Positions 17,114 to 26,683 are shown, counted from the first letter of the stretch. The stretch: DNA of 64,000 nucleotides from Halobacteriovorax sp. GB3 (GCF_028649655.1 NZ_JAQSLN010000003.1:682001-746000); one strand, 5' to 3'. Program-made: numbers and translations. Notes: generated from the sequence alone by a model not told the origin.

Positions 17114-17158
17114 TTCTCCCGTTTGGATTTGTGAAATGTTTTGTATTTTGGGAGAATA
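17114..17158 (-). promoter_or_regulatory. RBS-sequestering stem before exported cluster
   Basis: On the minus strand ATTCTCCC (17158-17151) can pair perfectly with GGGAGAAT (17121-17114), with a 29-base loop. The second arm contains the ribosome site of the gene starting at 17110, so pairing would block translation. It could be a target for an sRNA or protein that opens it. Confidence 0.55.
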
Positions 17159-17369
17159 AATATCCTTTAGAAACGATCTTGAAAAGAGCAAAAAACAGCT
17201 TTTCCCAACTTTTGTGAACTTTAGGTAAACTCTAGTTAATACCGGCAAAGATTACAATAACTTACACAATCAAGAGCAATAAAAATGTTCTTAACTTTTA
17301 TTGAATATTTTATATTCTCTTTAAGGAAACTGATCTTAATCATGCTCTAGGTGTAACGTTTCTTACCTT

Positions 17370-19373
17370 TTAGAGAAGAAGGCGGGCTTCCTTAAGTTTT
17401 TTAATTTCATCTCTGATTTCAGCAGCTTTCTCAAATTGTAAATCTCTAGAGAATTTCTTCATTTCAAGAGACAGAGACTCGATTTTAGAGTCGATTTCTT
17501 CGATGCTTTGAAGTTCTTCAACAACTTTATTTTTCTTTGTTTTATATTGTCCCTTAGCACCTCTAAGAGTTTCTATAACTCCACCAGAAACAGACTTTAT
17601 AATCGTTTGAGGAGTTATGCCGTTGTCTTTGTTATATTTTTCTTGAATTGAGCGTCTTCTAGAAGTTTCACTAATCGCTTTTTGCATAGACTTCGTATTT
17701 TTATAAGCATAGAGAAAAACCTTACCTTCAGAATTTCTCGCGGCCCTTCCAATCGTTTGAATAAGCGATCTCTCAGAGCGTAGAAAGCCCTCTTTATCAG
17801 CATCGAGGATTCCAACAAGAGCAACTTCTGGAATATCGAGCCCTTCTCTTAAAAGGTTAATCCCAACGAGAATATCAAATTTCCCTAGGCGAAGATCACG
17901 AATAATCTCCATTCGCTCAAGTGTATCGATATCAGAGTGAAGATAGCGAATGCGCATTCCTACACTTTGGTAGTAATTTGTTAGCTCTTCAGCAAGCTTC
18001 TTTGTAAGAGTTGTAACGAGAACTTTAAAGCCCTTTTCAATGACCTTCTTACTCTCAATAAGAAAATCATCTACTTGATCAGTGGCATCTCTAACTTCAA
18101 TAACGGGATCGAGAAGACCTGTCGGGCGAATAATCTGTTCGACATACTCTCCATTTGATTGCTCTAACTCATAATCAGCAGGTGTTGCTGAAACATAGAG
18201 TACATGATCTTTTCTCTTTTCAAATTCTTTAAAATTGAGGGGCCTATTATCAAGAGCACTCGGAAGTCTAAAACCAAAGTTGACGAGATTTTCTTTTCTG
18301 GCCCTATCCCCACGATACATTCCTCCAACCTGAGAAACGGTGATATGGGACTCATCAATGATCAGAAGAAAGTCATCTTTAAAGTAATCAATGAGTGTCG
18401 GAGGGGCCGAACCTTCTTCTTGACCTGTTAAATGTCTTGAGTAGTTTTCAATACCAGAACAAAAACCCATCTCCTCGAGCATCTCTAGATCTAAAAGCGT
18501 TCGCTGCTCAAGCCTTTGCTTTTCTACAAGTTTTCCTTGTGACTCTAATTCTTGCAATCGAGAACGAAGTTCAACTTTTATCGTATCAATGGCCCTTTCA
18601 AGCTTCTCTTCTCCAACGACATAATGCGATTTAGGATAAATCGTAACTTTAGAAAGAGTCTTTAAAACAATCCCACGCAAAGGATCGACGATTGAAATCG
18701 TTTCAATTTCATCATCAAAAAATTCAATGCGAATGACATCACTGTCTTCATGTGAAGGAAAAACTTCAACAAGATCGCCACGGACGCGAAAACATCCTCG
18801 TGAGAAGTCCATATCATTTCTTTCGTATTGAATACTAACAAGTTTTTTTAAAAGATCATCGCGCTCGATTGTATCTCCAACAAAAAGAGGGATTCTTTGA
18901 GCACTATATTCATCGGGAGACCCGATCCCGTAAATACAACTGACACTAGCAATAATAATAACGTCGTCCCGTTCTAAAAGAGAACGAGTAGCACTGTGGC
19001 GCAACTTATCGATTTCATCATTAACAGAGGCATCTTTTTCAATATAAGTATCAGAACCTGGCACATAGGCTTCAGGCTGATAATAGTCGTAATAAGAAAC
19101 AAAGTATTCGACTGCATTTTCTGGAAAAAATTCTTTAAACTCAGCATATAACTGAGCGGCAAGAGTTTTATTATGGGCCAAGATCAACGTCTTCTTTCCC
19201 ATTTTCTCGATCACATTGGCCATAGTAAAGGTTTTACCAGAACCCGTTACCCCTAAGAGGGTTTGCTCTTTTTTCCCCTCTTCAAAGCCCTCTAAGAGCT
19301 TCTCAATGGCCTCGGGTTGATCTCCGCATGGAGAGAATTTTGACTGTAATTTGAAAGGTGATTTTGTGTTCAT
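17370..19373 (-). CDS. uvrB: Excinuclease ABC subunit B
   Basis: DNA-damage recognition helicase of nucleotide excision repair, acting with UvrA and UvrC. Full length at 667 residues. Walker A GVTGSGKT near residue 40, the beta-hairpin motif [12 protein letters not shown] that clamps DNA, helicase motifs including DESH, and a C-terminal UVR domain (about 625-660) that binds UvrC. Transcribed after carD but with a terminator hairpin between, so it probably has its own promoter near 19380-19395 or depends on read-through. Confidence 0.98.
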   Translation of the reverse strand: MNTKSPFKLQSKFSPCGDQPEAIEKLLEGFEEGKKEQTLLGVTGSGKTFTMANVIEKMGKKTLILAHNKTLAAQLYAEFKEFFPENAVEYFVSYYDYYQPEAYVPGSDTYIEKDASVNDEIDKLRHSATRSLLERDDVIIIASVSCIYGIGSPDEYSAQRIPLFVGDTIERDDLLKKLVSIQYERNDMDFSRGCFRVRGDLVEVFPSHEDSDVIRIEFFDDEIETISIVDPLRGIVLKTLSKVTIYPKSHYVVGEEKLERAIDTIKVELRSRLQELESQGKLVEKQRLEQRTLLDLEMLEEMGFCSGIENYSRHLTGQEEGSAPPTLIDYFKDDFLLIIDESHITVSQVGGMYRGDRARKENLVNFGFRLPSALDNRPLNFKEFEKRKDHVLYVSATPADYELEQSNGEYVEQIIRPTGLLDPVIEVRDATDQVDDFLIESKKVIEKGFKVLVTTLTKKLAEELTNYYQSVGMRIRYLHSDIDTLERMEIIRDLRLGKFDILVGINLLREGLDIPEVALVGILDADKEGFLRSERSLIQTIGRAARNSEGKVFLYAYKNTKSMQKAISETSRRRSIQEKYNKDNGITPQTIIKSVSGGVIETLRGAKGQYKTKKNKVVEELQSIEEIDSKIESLSLEMKKFSRDLQFEKAAEIRDEIKKLKEARLLL

Positions 19374-19396
19374 GAAAGTATTTTAGAAAGGGCAAT

Positions 19397-19424
19397 AAAA
19401 AAAGGCCACACTTTAAATGCGGCC
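19397..19424 (-). terminator. Intrinsic terminator after carD
   Basis: Minus strand: GGCCGCA, 7-base loop, TGTGGCC (one G-U pair), then seven T's. It lies between the carD stop (19459) and the uvrB start (19373). Confidence 0.75.
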
Positions 19425-19458
19425 TTATTGATCAATACTTTAAAAAAAGAAAGTTGAT

Positions 19459-19932
19459 TTAGTTGAAACACCCATCGATTGAGGTATTCACTTCTTTTTG
19501 ATCCATTCCCTTAGAAAGAGAAATCTCTTGTGAGATCAGATCACGACATTGTTCAAGCATCTTCTTTTCACCAAAACTTAAATTCTTTTTGTCTTTAAGA
19601 AGAAAAAGAGCGCGCAAAACTTCAGCAATCTCTGTAATAGAGCCTGTTTTAATTTTGTTCATATACTCTCTGTATCGTCTGTTCCAAGTGGATGTATCAA
19701 TTGCGATTTCATGATCTTTTAAAAGACCATAAACTTGATCGATCTCATTATCACTAACAAGATCTCTTACGCCATTTTCACTATCAGTTGGCACCATGAC
19801 TGTCATACCATTAGCGATAATTTTGATGATGTAGAAATACTTCGTCTGACCACCAAACTCACGCTCTTCGATATCACAAATTTGTCCGACACCATGTCCA
19901 GGACAAACCGTATAATCGCCAATCTTAAACAT
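19459..19932 (-). CDS. CarD/CdnL family RNA polymerase-binding regulator
   Basis: 157 residues. The N-terminal Tudor-like RNAP-interaction domain (about 1-60) begins MFKIGDYTVCPGHGVGQI, the family signature. The helical C-terminal domain has the conserved Trp (TSTWNRRYREYM) that contacts the upstream fork of the promoter. The family stabilises open promoter complexes, especially at rRNA and growth genes, and is often essential in delta-type proteobacteria. Good ribosome site (AGGAGG). Its leader lies in the unusually structured 19933-20360 gap. Confidence 0.93.
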   Translation of the reverse strand: MFKIGDYTVCPGHGVGQICDIEEREFGGQTKYFYIIKIIANGMTVMVPTDSENGVRDLVSDNEIDQVYGLLKDHEIAIDTSTWNRRYREYMNKIKTGSITEIAEVLRALFLLKDKKNLSFGEKKMLEQCRDLISQEISLSKGMDQKEVNTSIDGCFN

Positions 19933-19959
19933 TTTTACCTCCTAACAAGATAAATCTAT

Positions 19960-20140
19960 TTTGTTATACCGCAAAGCAAAACATGCCTCAATAAAGGTTG
20001 TAATTTTTACAAACTTGCTAAAAAGATTTGGGGTTTTAAAAAGATTGTTTTATTAAGCTCGGTTAATTCTTTTCAAGCTTATCCGTCACACCATTTCTCT
20101 AGCTCTCATCCCGTTAGAGAACCTCTAAAGGGATTTTTTT
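19960..20140 (+). ncRNA. Candidate plus-strand small RNA ending at an orphan terminator
   Basis: The terminator at 20108-20140 is strong on the plus strand: ATCCC-G-TTAGAG, loop AAC, CTCTAA-A-GGGAT, then a run of seven T's. No plus-strand gene lies upstream of it; the nearest genes on both sides are minus-strand. Something must be transcribed rightwards into it, so I propose an sRNA of up to about 180 nt. The 5' end is a guess; a weak TTATAC/TATACC element near 19964 is the only candidate -10. Confidence 0.4.
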
Positions 20141-20220
20141 GAAGCCCAAGACCAACGACAGAGACCGAGATAAAAAGACAACTGAGATAGAGGGAATTTC
20201 AGTCTTTTGCTTCTAAAAAA
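20134..20220. repeat. Long imperfect inverted repeat
   Basis: TTTTTTTGAAGC (20134-20145) can pair with GCTTCTAAAAAA (20209-20220). Inside, AAAAGA/TCTTTT (20173-20178 with 20203-20208) and CTGA/TCAG (20182-20185 with 20199-20202) form an inner stem. On the minus strand it would be part of the carD leader; on the plus strand it lies beyond the terminator. Confidence 0.45.
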
Positions 20221-20306
20221 CTATCATCAGTATAACATTGAACTAATAAATATTTTGGAAAAGTAGCGTTTTTTTCTTAAGCGAACCCTAAGATCGCTTC
20301 ATTTAT

Positions 20307-20331
20307 GAAAAAAAAGGGAGCATTCGCCCCC
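20307..20331 (-). terminator. Intrinsic terminator of nhaC-type gene
   Basis: Minus strand: GGGGGC, loop GAAT, GCTCCC (one G-U pair), then a run of T's (the A-run at 20307-20315 on the plus strand). Confidence 0.8.
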
Positions 20332-20360
20332 TCTTTATCATTCATATTCTTAAACAAAGA

Positions 20361-21677
20361 CTACTTAGTCCAAGCTCTCTTTATCATGCTTGAAAGAGCA
20401 ACCAGAGCAAGGGCCCAGCAGTAATAGGCCTTCTCAGTTACTGAAAATGTAGAAATGTTAAAAGAGCTCGCGACTAAAAGGGCCTGAGCACCATAGGGAA
20501 TTAATCCTTGCATTACACAACTAAAAATATCGAGAAGAGAGGCAACGCGCTTTCTTGAAAGTTGGTACTTGAGTTGGATTTCTTTTGCTAGTGGACCCGA
20601 AACAATTATCGCCACAGTGTTGTTGGCCGTACAGAGGTCTACGACAGAAACCATTAAAGAAATGCCCACTTCTGATGCCAGAGAAGATACTTTCGGGCCA
20701 AAGCGTTTTGAATATTCAATCAATGACTCTATGGGAGAGAGAAGAACTTTCATTCCTCCTTGAGACTTTACAAGAGCGCTTAAAGAGCCAATAAACATTG
20801 AGAGAAGAAAGATTTCCTGCATTCCGGTGAAGCCTTTATATACGTCTTTAGCAAGGCTCAGCCCCGTGTACTGATCAATTGTTAAAAGTCCAATAACTCC
20901 AGCAATAAGAATACCGATAATCAGTACAATAAAAACATTCATTCCCATTAGCGCCAAGATTAAAATCGCTACATAGGGTAGAACTTTATAGAGTTCGTAG
21001 TCGCTCACCTCAATACTTGGAAGAGGCTCCCCGACATAAATGAGATAAGCAATCGTAATGAAAGCGGCAGGAAGTGCGATGAGAACATTCTCTTTAAATT
21101 TATCTCGCATCTGACAACCAAGAGAGCGAGTTGCAGCAATCGTTGTATCAGAAATAATCGAGAGGTTATCACCAAACATGGCACCACTTAAAACAACTCC
21201 CGCCATCAAAGAGAGATCAATACCAAGCTTTTGCCCAATTCCTAGAGCAATTGGAGATACTGCTGCAATTGTTCCCATGGAAGTCCCCATGGCCGTTGCA
21301 ACAAAACCACTAATAATAAAGATTCCCGGCAAGATGTAATCCACAGGAATGAAAGAGAGTCCAAAATTGACTGTAGCATCAACTCCACCACTGGCCTTAG
21401 AGACGCTAGCAAAAGCTCCCGCTAAAAGGTAAATCAAACACATTCCTATAATATCTTTATCACCGGCTCCACTAATGAGTGTATCTAGTGTTTCTTGAAT
21501 CTTTTTTCTTCCACCGAGAATGACAGCTAAAATCAAAGCAGGTACAACCGCAACAGGTGCTGGAAATTGATAAAAGGCATAGTCAACACCTTGCAAGTGA
21601 AGATAGCTACCAACGCCTAAAAAGATGGCAAGAAATAAGGCGATGGGTAGTAGTGATAGTTTTTCTTTCATTTTCAA
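20361..21677 (-). CDS. NhaC-family Na+/H+ antiporter-like transporter
   Basis: 438 residues, inner-membrane protein with about 11-12 hydrophobic segments. Features of the NhaC / ion-transporter superfamily: SGFVATAMGTSMGTIAAVSP, VLSGAMFGDNLSIISDTT and, in the second half, DLCTANNTVAIIVSGPLAK. Such proteins exchange sodium for protons, which fits a marine or salty habitat; some relatives exchange amino acids instead. Single-gene transcript with its own terminator. Start is ATG 21677; an ATG two codons later is also possible. Confidence 0.85.
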   Translation of the reverse strand: MKMKEKLSLLPIALFLAIFLGVGSYLHLQGVDYAFYQFPAPVAVVPALILAVILGGRKKIQETLDTLISGAGDKDIIGMCLIYLLAGAFASVSKASGGVDATVNFGLSFIPVDYILPGIFIISGFVATAMGTSMGTIAAVSPIALGIGQKLGIDLSLMAGVVLSGAMFGDNLSIISDTTIAATRSLGCQMRDKFKENVLIALPAAFITIAYLIYVGEPLPSIEVSDYELYKVLPYVAILILALMGMNVFIVLIIGILIAGVIGLLTIDQYTGLSLAKDVYKGFTGMQEIFLLSMFIGSLSALVKSQGGMKVLLSPIESLIEYSKRFGPKVSSLASEVGISLMVSVVDLCTANNTVAIIVSGPLAKEIQLKYQLSRKRVASLLDIFSCVMQGLIPYGAQALLVASSFNISTFSVTEKAYYCWALALVALSSMIKRAWTK

Positions 21678-21789
21678 ATCCCTTTATATTTTTGCTTTTG
21701 ATACGCTATAGCGAACCGGCTTAGCAAGCAAGGCTTGCCAATGAAATAATTTATACACTACAGTAAAATTTATCGATAAAGGAATTCTT

Positions 21790-22545
21790 GTGACAACAAA
21801 ATATAATGAAGGAGTCTTTTCAAACGATCTTCATATCAATGCAGATGATGTTTGTATTAAAGGGCAACTCACCCTTAAGCGACTTCTGCTGATGTTTCAA
21901 AAAGTTGCCTTAGAGCACTACACGACAAAAGCACAAAGCTGGGATGAGGTTGTAAAATCGGGACGTTCTTGGGTTTTAACTAAGATGGAGATTCACATAA
22001 CCCGCCTGCCAAAACTTAGTGAGCAAATCCAAGTGGCCACTTGGTCTAAGGGAACTCAAGGAATTAAAGGCCATCGCGAATACGAAATTTCTTGTCAGGG
22101 AGAGATTCTTGTAAAAGCACAGAGCGAGTGGATTTATTTAAATTTCATTGAAAAAAAACCTGAGGAATTTCCAAGCGAGATGTTTCCAAATTTCATTCAA
22201 GTTCATCGCACGAATTTTAAAAGTGACATTTCCAATTGGCGCTTGAAAAAAGTAGGCCTTCAATCAGAGCCAATAACCTATGCCCTTCGCTACACGGACT
22301 TTGATATTAACCAGCACCTAAACAACACTTGCTACTTTGAGTTATTAGAAGATGCCCTTTGTTCTCGTGGTCTAAAAGCAAAGACTCTCTATGCGACATT
22401 CAAAAGAGAGATCCCTTTTGGTACAAAGAAAATTGATCTTTTTATTGAACAGAATGCTCAGACAGATGATGGCGCATCGCAAACATTCTCTCTTGAATTT
22501 AGAAATGAACAAACAAGCTCATTTCTTGCCAAAATACGAACTTAA
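21790..22545 (+). CDS. Acyl-ACP thioesterase (FatA/FatB-like)
   Basis: Releases fatty acids from acyl carrier protein. 251 residues forming two hot-dog domains. The second carries YTDFDINQHLNNTCYFELLEDA, with the D-x-N-x-H catalytic set of plant and bacterial acyl-ACP thioesterases. The first contains WVLTKMEIHI and VATWSKG, also family-typical. Start is GTG 21790 with AAAGGA upstream. Transcribed alone, divergent from the antiporter. In a prey-feeding organism it might tune membrane lipid turnover, but that is inference. Confidence 0.88.
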   Translation: MTTKYNEGVFSNDLHINADDVCIKGQLTLKRLLLMFQKVALEHYTTKAQSWDEVVKSGRSWVLTKMEIHITRLPKLSEQIQVATWSKGTQGIKGHREYEISCQGEILVKAQSEWIYLNFIEKKPEEFPSEMFPNFIQVHRTNFKSDISNWRLKKVGLQSEPITYALRYTDFDINQHLNNTCYFELLEDALCSRGLKAKTLYATFKREIPFGTKKIDLFIEQNAQTDDGASQTFSLEFRNEQTSSFLAKIRT

Positions 22546-22605
22546 AAAAAGATTATTTGCCATACATAGGGATCTCTTTTAGGATATTTCCACCAAGGAA
22601 TCCCT

Positions 22606-23508
22606 ATGAACACAAGATCTTCGACATTAGCAGTTACACTCTTAACTCTCCTTTACTCTATGCAGGTATATTCACTCGATAAAGTCGTTTATGGTGAAGA
22701 CAATCGCATTGAAACAAGGGAAGCGTCGCAGAGGATTCAAAATATTGCAAAGTCCGTTGCGGCCCAAGTTCCCATGTATGCTTTTCGCTTTGGAGTGGAA
22801 GAAGGAATGGCCCAACTTCGATCCAAAACTCTTGAACAATTGGGTATTTGTTCTTACGAGAATTTCTTTCGTCAAACGACAGCTGCCGAGTGTAGTGCAT
22901 TTCTCGTATCTCCAACAAAAATTCTAACAGCAGGCCACTGCATACAATCTCAAAATGAATGTAATAACAAAAAATGGGTCTTTGATTACAAAGTTGGAAA
23001 TGGGTATTACGCAGGAAAAAACATCAAGGTTTACGAAAAAAACGTTTACTCATGCAAGAAACTAATTGCTCAAAAAGCTGAGTACTTCAATGGCAAAGAT
23101 ATCGTTGACTTTGCACTGATCGAACTAGATCGCCCCGTAACGGATAGAGCTCCCTTAAAATTAAACCTTCAATCGAAGATCACAAAACAAGATGAACTCC
23201 TTATTATCGGGCACCCGAGTGGACTTCCACAAAAGATCGCCGATGCTGGAACATTAAAATCACTAAATCCTTCTAAAAGCTACTACCTTGCTCGCCTTGA
23301 TGCCTTTCAAGGAAACTCTGGCTCTCCTGTTATTAACGCTCAAACCGAAGAGGTTGAAGGAATTCTCATCTCAGGTGTAGAAGACTATGAAAGCGTTAAG
23401 AGAAATGGAAAGAGATGCTTTATCCCAAAGATCTGTACAACACAAGATCACTGCGAGGGTGAAGCTGTTTTTAAAATAGAAGAAGTTTTAAACTACACTA
23501 AAATTTAA
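22606..23508 (+). CDS. Exported trypsin-like serine protease
   Basis: 300 residues with a signal peptide (about 1-23). Chymotrypsin-fold triad: His in LTAGHC (about 107), Asp in DIVDFALIEL (about 168) and Ser in FQGNSGSPVIN (about 238). Several Cys may form disulphides. An exported protease of this class could act in the periplasm or on prey or host protein. Starts 60 bases after the thioesterase stop. Its stop end overlaps the opposite lipoprotein gene by 11 bases. Confidence 0.88.
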   Translation: MNTRSSTLAVTLLTLLYSMQVYSLDKVVYGEDNRIETREASQRIQNIAKSVAAQVPMYAFRFGVEEGMAQLRSKTLEQLGICSYENFFRQTTAAECSAFLVSPTKILTAGHCIQSQNECNNKKWVFDYKVGNGYYAGKNIKVYEKNVYSCKKLIAQKAEYFNGKDIVDFALIELDRPVTDRAPLKLNLQSKITKQDELLIIGHPSGLPQKIADAGTLKSLNPSKSYYLARLDAFQGNSGSPVINAQTEEVEGILISGVEDYESVKRNGKRCFIPKICTTQDHCEGEAVFKIEEVLNYTKI

Positions 23509-24265
23509 GAACACCAAAGAAGCCAATTGGGTAGAACGTTTTACTATAGCGATCTTCCCACTTACTTCTACCAATCCCCCCTTCAATTCGAATAGAGAGC
23601 ATTTCTTTGGACTCTTGTATTTCAATACCAACTAATGTGTTTACCGTTCGCACAATACCGCGAATGGACTCGTCTTCGTAACTAGAAGAACTTAATTTTG
23701 TAACCGTATCATAGAGAGAATAGTTTAAGTTCACATAATAAAGAAGATTCTTCGTTTGCCTATACCCGTAGAGAATTTCTGCTTCATAGGCATCATAGTC
23801 AAGGTCAGCCTGATAGTCCCTTGAGTCCGAACGAGAGACAAGATTTGTCGATGACTTACTCTCACTCCCATTTCCATATCCCAACATGATGGCCATTTTA
23901 TGACCAAGCTCTTTTGCCTTTCCTAAAAACTGATATTTAAGTCCAAAGACATCTGCAGAATCATGGGCCGTATTGTAATAGAGATCTAATCTCTCTAGCA
24001 CCCCAAGCTGAGCATAAGCCGCGATCCCACTTGATCTTGAAATGGAATCTGTAAAATCAGCTTCAACATCATCAAAAATATAATAATTATAGATTTGCGC
24101 CGTTTCATACTTTTGTAAAGAACCATAACCTATTCCAACTTCTCCACCAAGAGTTCTTCCCGATGACTCAGGCGTGTGAAAGCGGTTAGAAGGAATTTTA
24201 AAATCCACTGTCGTTGAACATGAAGTGAGAAATGAAACCATTAATAAGAGAAATAAAAAGCGCAA
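23498..24265 (-). CDS. Outer-membrane lipoprotein, probable beta-barrel
   Basis: A TTG at 24265 gives MRFLFLLLMVSFLTSC, an ideal lipoprotein signal with lipobox Cys16, and GAGG sits 5 bases upstream. ATG 24313 would instead put 16 odd residues first, inside flgE. The mature part alternates hydrophobic and polar residues in many strands (LDLYYNTA, MAIMLGYG, LYYVNLNYSLYD) and ends in FFGVLKF, with a terminal Phe as in outer-membrane barrels. Start is one base after the flgE stop, so it is probably translated from the flgE message. Function unknown. Confidence 0.7.
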   Translation of the reverse strand: MRFLFLLLMVSFLTSCSTTVDFKIPSNRFHTPESSGRTLGGEVGIGYGSLQKYETAQIYNYYIFDDVEADFTDSISRSSGIAAYAQLGVLERLDLYYNTAHDSADVFGLKYQFLGKAKELGHKMAIMLGYGNGSESKSSTNLVSRSDSRDYQADLDYDAYEAEILYGYRQTKNLLYYVNLNYSLYDTVTKLSSSSYEDESIRGIVRTVNTLVGIEIQESKEMLSIRIEGGIGRSKWEDRYSKTFYPIGFFGVLKF

Positions 24266-24266
24266 C

Positions 24267-25547
24267 TTAACCTCGAACGTTAATAACATTTCTAAGAAGT
24301 TCGTCAGAAACACTCATGGCCTTAGAGTTTGCCGTAAAAGTTCTTTGAGTTTCGAGTAGATCGACTAACTCGGTACTCATATCAACGTTTGAAAGCTCTA
24401 TACTTTTTGAGAGAACTTCCCCTCTTCCCTCTTCTCCTGGAGCACCAAGAGTGGCCTGTCCAGAGCTTGATGTCTCGACAAAGAGATTGCCTCCAACTTT
24501 TCTTAAACCTTGCTCATTTGTAAAATCGGCAATCATAAGCTGAGCGACATCTTTAACTTCCCCGTTATCAAAGAAGGCCTGAAGAGTTCCATTTGGTCCA
24601 AAGTTCATTGAACTCATTGTCGCTGCTTTAGATCCGTCTTTTGTCATCTTAGAAACACTTGTCTTTGTTCCATAGTGAGTCGTTGCATTTCGTCCATCAC
24701 CCCCTTCATTAAGAGAGGGACCAAAATCAAAGTTAATTGACTGTGCTGGATTATCAGAGTCTTTAAAGTTGAAAGAATTCGTTAAGCTAGTTTCACTTAA
24801 TAATTCACCTTTTTCATTAAAATCAATTGTTCCACTGGCACCCGAATACTTTTGTCCGGCCACTCCACCTTGATAGTCTTTGCCATCAATCATGGCATTG
24901 TATTGCCACTGCGTTTCTGAGACTTTGTTAAAATAAACACTAATGTGCCTAGAAGCTCCTTTGCTATCGAAGACTTCTATCACGCGAGAAAAGTTTGATG
25001 TAGCGTCGGGATTGTTTTGATCGAAAACCTTAGGTCTCTCTCTGGCATCAAAGTTATAGGTCATTTTAATACTACTAGTAGACTTTGCTCCAAGCTCAAG
25101 TTGATTAAGCTTTATTGGAAGCTGCTTATTCGTACGTTTCCCATTTTCATCGACTTGATAACCTAAGACTTTGTGACCATCACTATTAACAAGTTCACCA
25201 TCTTTATTAAAATGGAAAGAACCATCACGGGAATAGGCCTGTCCAAAGGGAGTTTGAAGTTTAAAAAAACCTTTACCATTAATGGCCATATCTGTTGCCG
25301 AACTAGTTCTAGCAAGCTCGCCTTGATCAAAATTTGATTTCACTCTCGACTCTCTGACTCCTCCAAGATTTGAGGCAGAGTTTGAGTGATCATTCATCGA
25401 ATCAGTAAGGACTTCTTCAAATTCAGAATTTGATTTTTTAAAACCTGCTGTCTGGGAATTACTGATATTATCAGAAACGCTACTCATTTTCTTTGAACTT
25501 GCTTGAAGACCTGTCATTCCAATCGAATAGGAATTTAATAGACTCAT
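24267..25547 (-). CDS. flgE: Flagellar hook protein
   Basis: Builds the hook joining the basal body to the filament. 426 residues. N-terminal rod-hook motif MSLLNSYSIGMTGLQASS...DNISNSQTAGFKKS, the FlgE/F/G domain with MAINGKGFF, and the C-terminal LSNVDMSTELVDLLETQR...NSKAM helix are all present. GGAGGA ribosome site. It is away from a hook-basal-body operon here and is followed one base later by an outer-membrane lipoprotein gene. Upstream there is a possible extended -10 (TGACATAAT) rather than a clear FliA site. Confidence 0.96.
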   Translation of the reverse strand: MSLLNSYSIGMTGLQASSKKMSSVSDNISNSQTAGFKKSNSEFEEVLTDSMNDHSNSASNLGGVRESRVKSNFDQGELARTSSATDMAINGKGFFKLQTPFGQAYSRDGSFHFNKDGELVNSDGHKVLGYQVDENGKRTNKQLPIKLNQLELGAKSTSSIKMTYNFDARERPKVFDQNNPDATSNFSRVIEVFDSKGASRHISVYFNKVSETQWQYNAMIDGKDYQGGVAGQKYSGASGTIDFNEKGELLSETSLTNSFNFKDSDNPAQSINFDFGPSLNEGGDGRNATTHYGTKTSVSKMTKDGSKAATMSSMNFGPNGTLQAFFDNGEVKDVAQLMIADFTNEQGLRKVGGNLFVETSSSGQATLGAPGEEGRGEVLSKSIELSNVDMSTELVDLLETQRTFTANSKAMSVSDELLRNVINVRG

Positions 25548-25627
25548 CTGTTCCTCCTGAACAAAGTCAATCTTATTATGTCAAATTTTGGGATGAATTA
25601 AAAATGAATTTTAGTTTAAATGAGAAA

Positions 25628-25660
25628 GGCCGACTTAAAACATAGGTTTCTAAGTCGGCC
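25628..25660 (-). terminator. Hairpin after astacin-like gene
   Basis: GGCCGACTTA (25628-25637) pairs with TAAGTCGGCC (25651-25660); AAAC/GTTT extend the stem inward. The minus-strand tail TTTCTCATTT is U-rich but broken, so termination is probable, not certain. Confidence 0.65.
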
Positions 25661-25687
25661 ACTATAAGAAAAATCAATGATTTATTT

Positions 25688-26683
25688 CTAGTGACAGAAC
25701 TTCCAAGAGTTCATCGAATTAATCGATAGTCTGATACTTTTTACACAACTTTTCATTAAAGGTGTTCCATTCATCTTTAATGCAATTTGAAAAGGAGCAT
25801 CCTTCGGACAATAGCTAGGCTTTGCAATAAAACAATTTTTTGTTTGAACAGCTTCATTAAACTCATCAATTGAATCAGCAAGAGCATTTTCATATGTCTT
25901 TTCAAATTGCTCAGTTGATTCAAAGCGACCTGGGTAAAGATGAGTTACAGCAACGGCATCTCCCTGAGTAAAGAAACCACTTCCACCAACAACTCCTTCC
26001 GTACCAGCAGAAGATTCAATCTCATAGTGCATGATTGAATTTGCTACATAAGGAAGAATTACCGCTGTTTCACTACTGTGAGTTTTTAACATTTGCGACT
26101 CACAACCGACTTCATTAAAACCTATTCTCTTGCAATTTGCCTTTATCTCGTCATCACTCACAATACGATCCGGGTGCTGGTGCTCGTGAGCAAGACCTAG
26201 AATATGTCCAAATTCATGAACCATCGTGGCCTTTCTTGTAAAAGATGTATTCCCAATTCCCTCTAAGGACATATTAAATGGAATCTTTTTATTAATATAA
26301 GTTGGACCAACATAGGCCCAGTTCCCCTTAGACTCTAAGAAAGTAATTCTCACATGAGGTCTTACAGAAAGCTCCTCAGGAATATCATCTGGACTTGAGT
26401 AATATTCAAAGTTGATATTGGCAAATTTTGACCACGTATTCATCGATTCTTTAACTTCTTCGACAAGTTCGGCCACAGTCGTTCTTTTAGAATGAGCAAA
26501 ACCCGACAAACGAATTGAGTCATCAATAATTGTTACTGGAATTGTATAACCAAGAGGCCAGTTGGCACCTTTTAGGGCAACGATATCACTGCTCAAAAAT
26601 CCTTCTTTAGATGCAATGTTATCTTGTTTACCACAAGAGAAAAGCCCTAAACACATAACCAATAAAACACTTAACTTTTTCAA
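25688..26683 (-). CDS. Astacin-like (M12A) zinc metalloprotease lipoprotein
   Basis: Zinc protease signature ATMVHEFGHILGLAHEHQHP (HExxHxxGxxHE) near the middle of the chain and a Met-turn SIMHYEI about 55 residues later, which defines the astacin group. The N-terminus carries a lipobox: TTG 26683 gives MKKLSVLLVMCLGLFSC with Cys17, and AGGAAG lies 5 bases upstream. An ATG at 26719 is open but adds 12 unlikely residues. Probably an outer-membrane-anchored, surface or periplasmic protease. C-terminal Cys residues may form disulphides. Confidence 0.87.
   Translation of the reverse strand: MKKLSVLLVMCLGLFSCGKQDNIASKEGFLSSDIVALKGANWPLGYTIPVTIIDDSIRLSGFAHSKRTTVAELVEEVKESMNTWSKFANINFEYYSSPDDIPEELSVRPHVRITFLESKGNWAYVGPTYINKKIPFNMSLEGIGNTSFTRKATMVHEFGHILGLAHEHQHPDRIVSDDEIKANCKRIGFNEVGCESQMLKTHSSETAVILPYVANSIMHYEIESSAGTEGVVGGSGFFTQGDAVAVTHLYPGRFESTEQFEKTYENALADSIDEFNEAVQTKNCFIAKPSYCPKDAPFQIALKMNGTPLMKSCVKSIRLSINSMNSWKFCH

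Larger units (their letters stand above)
19933..20360. other. 428-bp gap between carD and nhaC
   Basis: No convincing reading frame. It holds the carD leader and promoter (minus strand, not located precisely), a strong plus-strand terminator (20108-20140), a long imperfect stem (20134-20220) and the nhaC terminator (20316-20331). It also has a TTGTAA-TTT-TTACAA inverted repeat near 20000. Confidence 0.6.
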
